The notes under the pieces are model-generated. The model saw only the letters and a list, made by a program, of their open reading frames with translations. It was not told where the DNA came from and did no database searches. A program made the position numbers and the translations under genes. Shown in pieces: positions 34,018 to 44,572 of a stretch of DNA of 64,000 bases; within the stretch, counting starts at the first letter, position 1, and the number at the start of each line of letters is the position of its first letter. The DNA is from Paenibacillus sp. BSR1-1 (lineage in GTDB: Bacteria; Bacillota; Bacilli; Bacillales; Cytobacillaceae). The DNA is taken from NCBI RefSeq assembly GCF_030403775.1, contig NZ_JAQMWQ010000002.1, positions 372,001 through 436,000 of the forward strand. The letters run 5' to 3'.

Positions 34018-34626
34018 TTATTTGACAATAAAAGTAATGAATAGCAATTCCAAAATTTCCTCAGGTGAGTACCCACGTACATCCTTTTGAAAAAAATACG
34101 AATCGCTGCTCAATGCCATTAGCACCATATCCGCTTTAAAAGCACTTTGCGAATAGGTGTTTTCGTTTGCTTCCATTTCGTCAAATAGTTCGACCAATAT
34201 CTGATGTAATTCAGCATATAAAGGGCTTTTGGTTCGCGGCTTAAGGGGATTCGTTGACTTGGCTTCCTCGACTCCAGTAAGCAGCTGTGCTTTTTTTTCC
34301 CTAAAACGAATAAAAAAGCTTAGGATTTCTTTCAATTTTTGATGGGGCGGTACTTGACCGTTCTCCTTCAAGTATTCTTCAATATCCTCGAAAAAAAGAT
34401 CCACACTGTCTTTTATCAAATCTTGGCATAGCTCACCTTTGTTTCGATAACGGCGATAAAGTGTTCCCGGACCTATTTGTGCTTCGGTGGCAATCTGATT
34501 CATACTTACCTGTTCAACACCAAATTGCTCAAATAGTCTATGGGCAGTATCCAATATAAGCTGACGATTCTTGGCCGCATCACGACGTTCGGTCCGAATA
34601 CGGGGTGTATTCTCGTCATTTATCAT
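34018..34626 (-). CDS. TetR/AcrR-family repressor
   Basis: 202 residues from ATG 34626 (AGGATG upstream); the longer frame adds 15 residues without support. Helix-turn-helix VSMNQIATEAQIGPGTLYRR near residue 40. It is divergent from an isochorismatase-like hydrolase and an MFS exporter. Two GGAGA-N2-TCTCC palindromes lie in the intervening promoter region, so it probably represses that pair and senses the compound they act on. Confidence 0.92.
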   Translation of the reverse strand: MINDENTPRIRTERRDAAKNRQLILDTAHRLFEQFGVEQVSMNQIATEAQIGPGTLYRRYRNKGELCQDLIKDSVDLFFEDIEEYLKENGQVPPHQKLKEILSFFIRFREKKAQLLTGVEEAKSTNPLKPRTKSPLYAELHQILVELFDEMEANENTYSQSAFKADMVLMALSSDSYFFQKDVRGYSPEEILELLFITFIVK

Positions 34627-34664
34627 GCTATCACATCCTAAAAAATTCAATACATATCTTGAAC

Positions 34665-34712
34665 TTGACAAACGGAGAGGTCTCCATTTAGTATTAAGAG
34701 GAGAACTCTCCG
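34665..34712 (+). promoter_or_regulatory. Promoter with paired TetR operators
   Basis: TTGACA (34665-34670), 18-base spacer, TAGTAT (34689-34694). The palindrome CGGAGAGGTCTCC (34673-34685) fills the spacer and its inverted near-copy GGAGAACTCTCCG (34700-34712) covers the transcription start, an ideal place for repression of the hydrolase gene. Confidence 0.75.
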
Positions 34713-34748
34713 CTTAATTTTAACCCAATAGGGAGGAACTGACAACAT

Positions 34749-35318
34749 ATGCAAAATCAAAATAATAAAAGCGCATTGTTAGTAATGGATCTGCAGAATG
34801 GTATTGTAAGCCGATTTGCAGAAAATACAGATGTTCTTCAACCATTTCAGAAAGCTATTGATGCAGCTCGTCAAAACGATATCCCTGTTATTTTTATTCG
34901 AGTAGGATTCAGCGAGGGATATCCGGAAGTCAGCCCACAAAATAAAGCATTCTTTGCTATTTCTAAAAATGGAGGCATGACCCTTTCTGATTCAGCCACA
35001 CAAATTCACGAAGCTGTTCAGCCTAAACCAAATGAACCCGTTATTACGAAGTATCGATTCAGTGCATTTGCAGGCAGCAATCTGGAAGTCATTCTTCGTG
35101 CCCAACAAATCAACAGACTTGTTCTTAGCGGCATTTCTACCAGTGGAGTTGTTTTATCTACATTGAGGGAAGCGGGCGATAAAGATTTTGCTATTACAGT
35201 GCTTTCGGATGCTTGTCTCGATGCTGATTCTGAAGTTCACCGCGTTCTCATGGAAAAGGTATTTCCACGCCAAGCAGATATTCAGACTGTGGACACTTGG
35301 ATTAATACATTAAATTGA
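34749..35318 (+). CDS. Isochorismatase-like hydrolase
   Basis: 189 residues from ATG 34749 (GGGAGGAACTG upstream). Family motifs are ALLVMDLQNGIV with the active Asp, and ITKYRFSAFAGS with the Lys. In the nucleophile position the motif reads GISTSGVVLSTLREA: a Val replaces the cysteine of nicotinamidase-type members, as in isochorismatases and a common uncharacterised subgroup. It may hydrolyse a vinyl-ether or amide compound. It is under the TetR operators and followed by an MFS exporter gene, suggesting a detoxification pair. Confidence 0.88.
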   Translation: MQNQNNKSALLVMDLQNGIVSRFAENTDVLQPFQKAIDAARQNDIPVIFIRVGFSEGYPEVSPQNKAFFAISKNGGMTLSDSATQIHEAVQPKPNEPVITKYRFSAFAGSNLEVILRAQQINRLVLSGISTSGVVLSTLREAGDKDFAITVLSDACLDADSEVHRVLMEKVFPRQADIQTVDTWINTLN

Positions 35319-35346
35319 AGTAATCAATTATTAGAAAGAATCGTGT

Positions 35347-35394
35347 AAAACCAACAAGCGCCTCTTAACTCTAAGAGGTACTTGTTGGTTTTTT
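35347..35394 (+). terminator. Hairpin between hydrolase and MFS genes
   Basis: AAACCAACAAG/CTTGTTGGTTT outer arms and CCTCTTA/TAAGAGG inner arms, then a run of Ts. The MFS frame begins only after it, so expression of the exporter needs read-through or its own promoter. Confidence 0.85.
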
Positions 35395-35423
35395 ATAACA
35401 AAAGGAAAGGACAGCGTCCATTT

Positions 35424-36635
35424 ATGCCAATTTGGAAAAGGAATTTAATTGTCTGTTGGTTTGGAATGTTTATGTCCAGTATAGGGATGAGCCAAATAGC
35501 GCCTGTATTACCTCTGTATATTAACCATCTCGGAGTCCATAATCCGGCTTTAATTGCTCAATATTCGGGTTTTGGGTTTGGCGCTACTTTTATCATTTCA
35601 GCTGTGTTTTCACCAATTTGGGGAAGTGCGGCAGATAAGTACGGACGAAAGCCCATGCTCATGCGGGCGAGCCTTGGGATGGGAATTGTTATTGGATGTA
35701 TGGGGTTTGCACACAATGTCTTTGAACTAATTGGATTAAGATTATTGCTAGGTGTGATTTCAGGTTATGGATCTGCCTGTACAGCTTTGATTGCGACTCA
35801 AACAGATAAAGAACATGCAGGATTTGCGCTGGGTACACTTTCAACTGCAGGTACAGCAGGTTCATTGATTGGTCCGATGATTGGTGGTTATTTGGAAGAG
35901 ACCACGGGATTGCAAAATGTATTTTTTATAACAGGCGCTTTGTTGCTTATTTCCTTTATTGCCACTGCTATTTTTGTAAAGGAAACCTTTAATCGCCAAG
36001 ATAAAAAAGTACTTCCTATTAAAAAAATATGGAGTCAGGTTCCAGAAAAAAGTTTAACGATAACTTTATTTGTTACCTTCTTTATCCTAACTTTTGCCCT
36101 TTATTCGATTGAACCGATCATTACAATCTATATTACATTATTAACAAAAAACTCAAACCATGTTGCTTTGTTAGCCGGAATGACATTCTCGGCAGCGGGA
36201 CTGGCTAGTATCCTGGCAGCTCCAAGACTTGGCAGATTATCGGATAAACTTGGAGCACAATATGTCATCTTTGCTGCACTTATTGTGGCCGGATTGATGT
36301 TTATACCGCAAGCATTTGTAAAAAATCCCTGGGAGTTAATGGGGTTACGATTTATGATAGGATTAGCATCAGCAGGACTAATGCCTTCTGTAAATACATT
36401 GCTTAAGCAAATTACACCAGATTTCCTTACGGGCAGAGTGTTTGGCATTACCATGTCAGCGGGGTATTTAGGGGTATTTGGAGGAGCAACTTTAGGGGGA
36501 CAGATGGCATCTTATTTTGGAATCAGATCAGTGTTTCTTATTACGGGTGCCTTGTTACTAATGAATGCAGTGTGGGTATTTTTTAATGTCTTAAATAAAA
36601 TGAATCATAAAGAAAATCCTTCATACCATTCATAA
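35424..36635 (+). CDS. Major facilitator superfamily exporter (DHA1-type)
   Basis: 403 residues from ATG 35424, with GGAAAGG about 13 bases upstream; the longer frame overlaps the terminator and is rejected. Twelve helices, motif A as GSAADKYGRKPML between helices 2 and 3, and antiporter motif C as GTAGSLIGPMIGG in helix 5, both marks of drug/proton antiporters. Probably exports a drug or toxic metabolite together with the TetR-controlled hydrolase. Confidence 0.9.
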   Translation: MPIWKRNLIVCWFGMFMSSIGMSQIAPVLPLYINHLGVHNPALIAQYSGFGFGATFIISAVFSPIWGSAADKYGRKPMLMRASLGMGIVIGCMGFAHNVFELIGLRLLLGVISGYGSACTALIATQTDKEHAGFALGTLSTAGTAGSLIGPMIGGYLEETTGLQNVFFITGALLLISFIATAIFVKETFNRQDKKVLPIKKIWSQVPEKSLTITLFVTFFILTFALYSIEPIITIYITLLTKNSNHVALLAGMTFSAAGLASILAAPRLGRLSDKLGAQYVIFAALIVAGLMFIPQAFVKNPWELMGLRFMIGLASAGLMPSVNTLLKQITPDFLTGRVFGITMSAGYLGVFGGATLGGQMASYFGIRSVFLITGALLLMNAVWVFFNVLNKMNHKENPSYHS

Positions 36636-36664
36636 AAATAAAACGTAGAAATACATTTAAAACC

Positions 36665-36694
36665 AGCGAACAGTCCAGCACTGTTCGCTTTTCT
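36665..36694 (+). terminator. Terminator of the MFS gene
   Basis: AGCGAACAGT and ACTGTTCGCT, 5-nt loop, then TTTTC. Confidence 0.82.
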
Positions 36695-36798
36695 CTAACT
36701 TAAAGTGAAAAATTGGATGCACTAAATTCCGCCAATGGGGATTTACTGTAGAAAAAGTGTTTTTTTAAATAAAAATGTAAAAAAGAGGTGAACAACCA

Positions 36799-37611
36799 AT
36801 GAAGGTTGAGTCATTTTTAAGGGCTGCCCCACAAAAAGGTGTAAGTGAAGATTCAGTCTTATTAAATCAAGGCTTAAATGTTTATGGTGTTTTTGATGGG
36901 GTTACACCTCTAATACCATTTAAGGATGAAAACGGAAAGAACGGTGCATATTTAGCAGCTAATTTATTTAAAGATTATTTCTTAAGACTCTACCGAAGTA
37001 ACCTTTCGTTAGTTGAAGGAATCGTAACCGCGAATAGAATGCTGAGAGAACAAATGAAAAAATACAAGGTGGATCAGGCAAAAAATGAAAATCTTTGGTC
37101 AACATGTGCGGCAGTGATAAAAATTGAAAAAGACGACAGGATTTCTTATGCCCAGCTGGGTGACTGCATGATCATTGCTGAGTATCAAAACGGTATGATA
37201 CAAGCCTTAACAAGGGATACCGTAAAGGATATAAGTAAAAGAGCAAAAGTATGGCGAGAGGAACAAAGAAAACAAGGAATGAACTTACCAAGTGAGGAGT
37301 ATTTTCAGGATATTACTAAACAGCTTGTCTTTAATCGATCATTGGCGAATAAACAACATGGTTACACGGTAGCGAATGGAAAGGAAGAAGTGATAGATTT
37401 CATTCAGCATGGTCAAGTAAATATTCCTGAAATCAAAACATTATTAATGATAACAGATGGGCTTTTTCACCCCAATCTTTCAATCGAAGAAACTTTTAAA
37501 AAGATTCAAAGGTCTGGTATTGACGTTTATTCCCTAGAATTAGAGCAATTTGAAAAAAAAAATCATCTGCGTCAAGATGATAAAGCGGGGATCATTATTA
37601 GATTTGACTAA
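36799..37611 (+). CDS. PP2C-like protein phosphatase
   Basis: 270 residues from ATG 36799 behind AAAGAGGTG. PP2C metal-site signatures are YGVFDGVTPL (DG pair), YAQLGDCMIIA (GD), LMITDGLF (DG) and RQDDKAGIIIRFD (DD) at the end. It is a metal-dependent Ser/Thr phosphatase lacking any regulatory or membrane domain. Relatives such as PrpC or SpoIIE act in signalling and sporulation, but this one is not closely alike and has no partner kinase gene nearby. Confidence 0.82.
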   Translation: MKVESFLRAAPQKGVSEDSVLLNQGLNVYGVFDGVTPLIPFKDENGKNGAYLAANLFKDYFLRLYRSNLSLVEGIVTANRMLREQMKKYKVDQAKNENLWSTCAAVIKIEKDDRISYAQLGDCMIIAEYQNGMIQALTRDTVKDISKRAKVWREEQRKQGMNLPSEEYFQDITKQLVFNRSLANKQHGYTVANGKEEVIDFIQHGQVNIPEIKTLLMITDGLFHPNLSIEETFKKIQRSGIDVYSLELEQFEKKNHLRQDDKAGIIIRFD

Positions 37612-37651
37612 AAAAACTGTTTAAGAGGACCGTAACGATAGCAAAATGAAT

Positions 37652-38269
37652 TTAATCAAAATAAACGGTTTCTTGTGGATTTTTTAAGTATTGAAAAGCC
37701 ATTTCAATTTGTGATAATGTATTCCGGGCTGTTGAGAGAGTCGGGAGTTCGTTTTCAGCAAAGAACTTTACTTCACTTGTTTCAACGCCTTTGGACGGCT
37801 TTCCTCCTATTATTTTACAAAGGATAAATATTTTATAAATATGAAAAGCTGAAGGAGGGTGCGGATGGCATTTATTATCGGTTACAGCTAATAATTTGAT
37901 TGCTTTCACATCGAATCCCGATTCTTCTTTTACTTCCTTAACAGCAACTTCGCTTAGGGTAAGTCCAATATCAGCCCAGCCGCCGGGTAATGCCCAGTTT
38001 CCATCGGAATTTTCCTTAACCATCAGTATTTTATCATCCTTAAAGACTACTGCTCTAATATCGACCTTAGGTGTTGCATAACCTTTATCGCTAGCAAATA
38101 AATCCTTGATTACTTGCCTTTCCATATTTGTGCAATGGGCTAAGATATCCACGCTAATATTTCTTATTAACTCAAATCTCTCCAAGTCATAAACATCTTT
38201 TGAATACGTTAATCCCGTCTGAGCAATAGACTGAAGCTGCTTTGCCCAATCGAGCCATTTAGGTTCCAA
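37652..38269 (-). CDS. Nudix hydrolase with NUDIX_N domain
   Basis: I start at TTG 38269, seven bases behind AAAGGAGGTG, giving MEPKWLDWAKQLQSIAQTGL, the usual start of NUDIX_N proteins (205 aa). The Nudix box is PGGWADIGLTLSEVAVKEVKEE; Leu and Lys replace the usual first Glu and the Arg, while the metal-binding EEs are kept. Such proteins hydrolyse ADP-ribose or similar nucleoside diphosphates. Transcribed alone on the minus strand. Confidence 0.88.
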   Translation of the reverse strand: MEPKWLDWAKQLQSIAQTGLTYSKDVYDLERFELIRNISVDILAHCTNMERQVIKDLFASDKGYATPKVDIRAVVFKDDKILMVKENSDGNWALPGGWADIGLTLSEVAVKEVKEESGFDVKAIKLLAVTDNKCHPHPPSAFHIYKIFILCKIIGGKPSKGVETSEVKFFAENELPTLSTARNTLSQIEMAFQYLKNPQETVYFD

Positions 38270-38387
38270 AATCAACACCTCCTTTTAGTATATTAATACT
38301 TTACAATACTATTTATATTAATCTAGCAAAAATCTGGTACAACTCCTGTACTAGATTTGAAAATAAAGTTTAATAAAGAAAGCCATA

Positions 38388-38409
38388 GGGACGGTTCTCA
38401 TGGCTCAAA
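38388..38409 (+). repeat. Dispersed repeat, copy B
   Basis: GGGACGGTTCTCATGGCTCAA, identical to copy C at 57305 over at least 21 bases. The second arm is degenerate here; a CAGACC match also follows about 20 bases later in both copies. Confidence 0.75.
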
Positions 38410-38498
38410 GGAAGTAATTTTTCAGACCGCAAGCACCATCTCTTTTTTTCCTCATATACATGAAAAGATTTACTGATTAAAGAAAGGGGGAGGCTGCA

Positions 38499-38906
38499 TT
38501 GTATCCAAATTATCCTTACCAGCCTTTCTATCCATATTACTATGACTACAGACAAGGCCTATTCTCAAAAATTCTTGCTTGTTATCACCAAAAGCGATGG
38601 ATCAGATTATCTTTCCGTGATGGAACAACAGTTGAAGGTTTTATAAAGACGTATGATCCTTTAAAGGGAGTATTAATTTATTTTCCTCTGCAAAGATATA
38701 CAATTTCGTGTGACGGTGTAAAGGTGGATTCTTTGCAAAAAGCTCAAAATTGTATTGGTAAAAGATCAACTCTGACACTTCCAAACAATATAAGCCTTTC
38801 ATTTTCAATTGAAGGTGTTGACCAAAATCAAAATATTGGTGGTTGGGTTAACATAAATGAATTAATGGCGGTATCTGGACAGGTAATGGATGCCAATTGT
38901 ATTTAG
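38499..38906 (+). CDS. Tyr-rich small protein with Sm-like segment (135 aa)
   Basis: From TTG 38499 behind AAAGGGGGAGG. The first 18 residues are almost only Tyr, Pro, Phe and Asp (YPNYPYQPFYPYYYDYR). Then comes a small beta-barrel-like module, RWIRLSFRDGTTVEGFIKTY followed by GVLIYFPLQRYTISCDGVKV, which resembles LSm/Hfq-like folds. The end contains ISLSFSIEGVDQ. Tyr-rich heads are typical of cross-linked spore coat proteins. It fits a coat or crust role, but this is inference. Confidence 0.7.
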   Translation: MYPNYPYQPFYPYYYDYRQGLFSKILACYHQKRWIRLSFRDGTTVEGFIKTYDPLKGVLIYFPLQRYTISCDGVKVDSLQKAQNCIGKRSTLTLPNNISLSFSIEGVDQNQNIGGWVNINELMAVSGQVMDANCI

Positions 38907-38951
38907 TTGGGATGGCTAAAATGAGTCAAAAAAAAATTTTCGGATTTTGAG

Positions 38952-38998
38952 AAAAACGCTTTCATTTTTGAAGGCGTTTTTTTGACGTTTCGCTCAAT
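38952..38998 (+). terminator. Terminator (repeat block 2)
   Basis: AAAAACGCTTTCA pairs with TGAAGGCGTTTTT (one wobble), 4-nt loop, U-run, then GACGTTTCGCTCAA. It repeats the block at 32324-32378. Confidence 0.88.
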
Positions 38999-39137
38999 CC
39001 ATAAAATCCCTAGGGACATTGGAATAACTACATATATTTGTTTGCTATTTCAATCAGGTGAAACACCTAAACAAAAAAGACAACCCTCGAATAACGTATC
39101 ATAATAAATCAGAAATATATAAGGAGTGAGAACTTAA

Positions 39138-41216
<2,079 letters not shown>

Positions 41217-41278
41217 GAAGAAATAGCTTATTCATATAAAGGGGAAGAATATTTTACCTGAAAACATTAGTAATAAAA

Positions 41279-41312
41279 GGACCTCCAAAAAGTGGAGGTC
41301 CATTTTTTTTTT
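41279..41312 (+). terminator. Terminator of the polythreonine gene
   Basis: GGACCTCCA and TGGAGGTCC, 5-nt loop, then CATTTTTTTTTT. Confidence 0.92.
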
Positions 41313-41477
41313 GAGCAATTAATACCCACTGATAATTTTCTTGATACAGCACTTCGAATAAATTTGTAACACAATTAACATAAGCATGCTTCATTTTTCA
41401 GAATATTATGTAACAACCTGATTCGCACACAAGGGTTGGCGATATTTTAAGAGAAAACACGGAAAGGGGGATTTCTA

Positions 41478-41588
41478 ATGGATATTTGCATTTCATGCGG
41501 AGAGGAGTTATGCATTCTGGAAAGAAATCGTTCGGAATGCTGGGAATGCAGGGACACAACAGCGGAGACTTATTCTGAATCGGAATGA
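41478..41588 (+). CDS. Tiny zinc-ribbon-like protein (36 aa)
   Basis: 36 residues from ATG 41478 with GGAAAGGGGG upstream. It contains CISCGEE and CWECRD, two CxxC knuckles 17 residues apart, enough for one zinc site, then an acidic Ser/Glu/Thr tail. It is too short for most gene finders. Similar orphan mini zinc-ribbons occur in bacilli with no known role. Confidence 0.6.
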   Translation: MDICISCGEELCILERNRSECWECRDTTAETYSESE

Positions 41589-41732
41589 TATATGTAATTA
41601 ATGAAGGAAAACGTCAGTTATCAACAGGGATTACTGAACAACAATAAAGGAATTTTAGCAAATTGTTCTATTTGTGTAACTAATATGTAAAAAAGCTATG
41701 ATAAAGTAAACTATACCTCCTACCATATCAAA

Positions 41733-41772
41733 GCCAGCTTTCCTTTTATTAAGGGTGCTGGCCTTCTTTTTT
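41733..41772 (+). terminator. Terminator-like hairpin
   Basis: GCCAGC/GCTGGC outer and CCTT/AAGG inner pairs, followed by CTTCTTTTTTC. Confidence 0.75.
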
Positions 41773-41819
41773 CATTTAGAAGTTCGTAGGTAGAACTGAA
41801 ACAGTGGAGTGGATAATAA

Positions 41820-42053
41820 ATGCAATCTTATGAAGTTAAGTGGATGAATAAAGGAACTACAGGAACAATGGTTGTAAAGTGGTGGATAGATAATGGCAGG
41901 GTTAAGGTTAAGTTGTATGGAGAAATACCTGACGTCTTCGATTTAGATAATAAGTATTTAAGTAAACGTTCTTTAATAGAATTTTACGAACTTATATATG
42001 CATATGAGATTGAGAAAAGGTTCAATGAATTAGGATATGATCCAAACTACTAA
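41820..42053 (+). CDS. Hypothetical protein (77 aa)
   Basis: A small soluble protein from ATG 41820 with GTGGAGTGG upstream: strands YEVKWMNKGTTGTMVVKWW and VKVKLYGEIPDVF, then an amphipathic helix LIEFYELIYAYEIEKRFNEL. No family recognised. The ribosome site and the regular secondary-structure pattern support it being real. Confidence 0.6.
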   Translation: MQSYEVKWMNKGTTGTMVVKWWIDNGRVKVKLYGEIPDVFDLDNKYLSKRSLIEFYELIYAYEIEKRFNELGYDPNY

Positions 42054-42179
42054 AGGTAATGCATCTATAGTTTCTTCTGCCACTGTAATACTAGTAACTT
42101 TTTTGTAAAATCAAAAAACTATATTTCTCCTCTTTAACTCCTTATTAATTCATATACATAAGATAAGGAGGTATTTCCG

Positions 42180-43331
42180 ATGAATCCAAAAATAATATTT
42201 TCACTAAAATTAATTTATCGCTCGGTTTTAATTGTTCTGGTCATGTTTTTCATGATTTCATTGGTTGTGGTATTAAATATAAATATTTCCTCCCTAAAAA
42301 TGAGTAATTCTATTGGAATAGTAAATGGAGAAAAACTGTTTGTTCAATTTTTCAAATTAGAGAATCATACCTTTTTCCCTAAATTGAAAAGCCCTGCATT
42401 TACCATGTCAAAAATGTCAAATTTAGCTTTCCAGGTTGCAACAGCGATTAAGCCAACTGATTCAAGAACGCTTTTAGGGAACGAAATCCCTGGATTAAGA
42501 GTTTATGATACAGAAATAGTAGTAGGAGGAGAAGGGACCAACTTAACTAATCTACCATCCGAATCATCCCCTCCAAATAAGGTTTTACTAAATGAGAGGA
42601 AAGCACATGAAGAACTATTAAAAGAGAGTCAATCAACCGATGACAATAAACCTCTTCCAGACCCAAAAAATAAAACAGTATTTATTTACCAAACTCATAG
42701 TTGGGAGTCATTTCTTCCCCTTTTAAATGATGCTGAAAAACCCGACGACGCCATAAGCTCTGATGAAAGAGTAAATGTCATTGGATTAGGGAATCGATTA
42801 GCCAAAAATTTAATGAGTAAAGGTATTGGTGTTGAGCACGACAAAACAAATATGACTCAAGAGTTACTGAAAAAAGGATGGGAATCAACCAAAGCATATA
42901 CAGAATCCCGGGAGATTGTAGAAGCAGCAGCCAAAAATAATCAATTAAAATATTTGATTGATATTCACCGTGATTCATTGCGAAAACAAATTACCACTAA
43001 AACTATTAATAATAAAAACTATGCAAGGATCAATTTTGTAATTGGTCGAGAAAACAAAAATTATCTGGAAAATCTAGAATTGGCCAAGGTTTTAAACAAA
43101 GAGTTAGAAAAAAAGTATCCTGGTATTAGTAGAGGTGTGTTCCTTAAAACTTACAAGGATGGTAACGGTGTTTACAATCAAGATATATCAAATCATGCTA
43201 TGTTGCTTGAAATTGGTGGTGTTGACAATAATTTGAGTGAACTTCATAATACGATCGATGCATTTTCAGAGATACTTGCAGATTATTATTGGAAATCCAA
43301 TGAATCAAAAGAGGTAAATGGGCATGGATAA
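42180..43331 (+). CDS. spoIIP: Stage II sporulation protein P
   Basis: 383 residues from ATG 42180 behind AAGGAGG. One N-terminal membrane helix (IYRSVLIVLVMFFMISLVVV), then the extracellular SpoIIP domain: VFIYQTHSWESFLP with a metal-ligand His, YLIDIHRDSLR with the catalytic-site His-Arg-Asp, and HAMLLEIGGVDN with the Glu. SpoIIP is a peptidoglycan amidase and endopeptidase that with SpoIID and SpoIIM thins septal wall and drives engulfment. Only one copy is usually near gpr; here the neighbours are unrelated, so this may be a second paralogue. No gpr gene in the window. Confidence 0.9.
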   Translation: MNPKIIFSLKLIYRSVLIVLVMFFMISLVVVLNINISSLKMSNSIGIVNGEKLFVQFFKLENHTFFPKLKSPAFTMSKMSNLAFQVATAIKPTDSRTLLGNEIPGLRVYDTEIVVGGEGTNLTNLPSESSPPNKVLLNERKAHEELLKESQSTDDNKPLPDPKNKTVFIYQTHSWESFLPLLNDAEKPDDAISSDERVNVIGLGNRLAKNLMSKGIGVEHDKTNMTQELLKKGWESTKAYTESREIVEAAAKNNQLKYLIDIHRDSLRKQITTKTINNKNYARINFVIGRENKNYLENLELAKVLNKELEKKYPGISRGVFLKTYKDGNGVYNQDISNHAMLLEIGGVDNNLSELHNTIDAFSEILADYYWKSNESKEVNGHG

Positions 43332-43472
43332 TAAGCATCTTCCATCATCTGAAAAAAAGGAAAATAAATTAATGATATCCATTTAGCAGGAGTTTTTAGA
43401 TAATTGGAGAATTACTAGTTTTATAGTTAATATTCTGAAAATTTTTATAAATTAAACTAGGGGTGTTCACAC

Positions 43473-43643
43473 ATGTATAATGTCAACAAAACAGGAATTT
43501 ATTTAAATTCAGAAAAGAGACGATGGGAATACTGGTATGTTGGTCCAAATGAATTACGAATTCTAGTGTCCTGGTTGAGCTGGACTGCAATTGAAGAATA
43601 TGGCCAATGGGAAAAAAACTGTTTAGTGGAAAAAGCAGGATGA
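43473..43643 (+). CDS. Hypothetical protein (56 aa)
   Basis: 56 residues from ATG 43473 behind AGGGGTG. Trp/Tyr-rich: NSEKRRWEYWYVGPNELR, then SWLSWTAIEEYGQWEKN. It has a proper start site and a strong terminator 39 bases after the stop. No family recognised. Confidence 0.6.
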   Translation: MYNVNKTGIYLNSEKRRWEYWYVGPNELRILVSWLSWTAIEEYGQWEKNCLVEKAG

Positions 43644-43681
43644 ATTGACTATCGCTATTACATTAACATATTATTTGAAGC

Positions 43682-43718
43682 AAAAAACGGAGAAGCCACT
43701 ATTTCTCCGTTTTTTTTT
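43682..43718 (+). terminator. Terminator
   Basis: AAAAAACGGAGAA and TTCTCCGTTTTTT, 8-nt loop, followed by more Ts. Confidence 0.9.
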
Positions 43719-43908
43719 GCATTTTAAGATCATTTTAAATTTACTACAGTATGACAAGTTTTTCTTTTTTTATAGAAATTTAACAATTCAATTAAGTCTT
43801 GTTAATTCCAGATAAAACGACAAATTTTTAAAAGATTGCTTGCCTATAATTGAACTGTCAAAGGGAAAGGAGTAAAAAATATTTGCTTTATAGTGGAGGA
43901 AATATTAA

Positions 43909-44025
43909 ATGGCGATTGTAATTTGGTTAAGCGCATACATTTTGGTTTCACTTAGTATTGTTTGGCTTATTAATTTGATTTTTAATCAGTTCCATGATAA
44001 AAAATTTGACAAATCAAGAAAATAA
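43909..44025 (+). CDS. Very small membrane protein (38 aa)
   Basis: 38 residues with ATG 43909 behind AGTGGAGGAA. One helix, VIWLSAYILVSLSIVWLINL, then a basic tail FHDKKFDKSRK. The tight ribosome site argues for translation. Function unknown. Confidence 0.6.
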   Translation: MAIVIWLSAYILVSLSIVWLINLIFNQFHDKKFDKSRK

Positions 44026-44141
44026 ACAGAAGGCCAATAGGTTGTTAAGGATCAAATACATAGATTAAAAAACTAATAGAAAGTGATATTCTATGAAATT
44101 TGTCCAGAAGACAAAAAAGTTAAAAATGAGGTGTTTAAAAA

Positions 44142-44309
44142 ATGGGAAATTTACTTCGAAATGCTGTTTATTTAAAAAAGCAAAATTTAATTAATAAGCT
44201 AATTAAAATTGGAATTTATAAAAAAAATAGCAAACAACTATATGAATTAACATTGAGTGAACTTGAAAAAGAATACAAATTATATTTGGACACGAATGGC
44301 CTTGCTTAA
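44142..44309 (+). CDS. FbpA-type Fur-regulated basic protein (55 aa)
   Basis: 55 residues from ATG 44142 behind GAGGTG. It starts MGNLLRNAVYLKKQNLINKL and has YKKNSKQLYELTLSELEKEY, the signature of the Fur-regulated basic protein family of bacilli, thought to act with the iron-sparing small RNA FsrA. No convincing Fur box was seen upstream, so iron control is not shown here. Confidence 0.8.
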   Translation: MGNLLRNAVYLKKQNLINKLIKIGIYKKNSKQLYELTLSELEKEYKLYLDTNGLA

Positions 44310-44393
44310 TTGGAAATTAGCCCCACTTCACCTTCCTCACGTACAAAATCCTATAAATGAGTTTTCTATAAAATTATTCAAATAGTGACCATC

Positions 44394-44426
44394 AACTTTA
44401 ACATAGTGGGTCACTTTTTGTTTTTG
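44394..44426 (+). terminator. Terminator
   Basis: AGTGACC and GGTCACT, 8-nt loop, followed by TTTTGTTTTTG; 85 bases after the FbpA-like stop. Confidence 0.75.
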
Positions 44427-44572
44427 GGCAGATAATAAATGCACTTGTCAATAATTTGGTGGCGATTCTGCAATCCTCTAATTCTAATCAATAAGGGTAT
44501 GCAAGGATTACATTGGCGATATCCTCAATAAAATGAAAGAAGAATTCATTTATTGGGAGGGGACTGCCATAA

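Noticed and set aside
41601..41690. 29-codon frame with CSIC
   Set aside because: No ribosome binding site and the frame is not continued by any signal.
44093..44191. 33-codon basic frame overlapping the FbpA-like gene
   Set aside because: Overlaps a recognised family gene in another frame and has no ribosome site.
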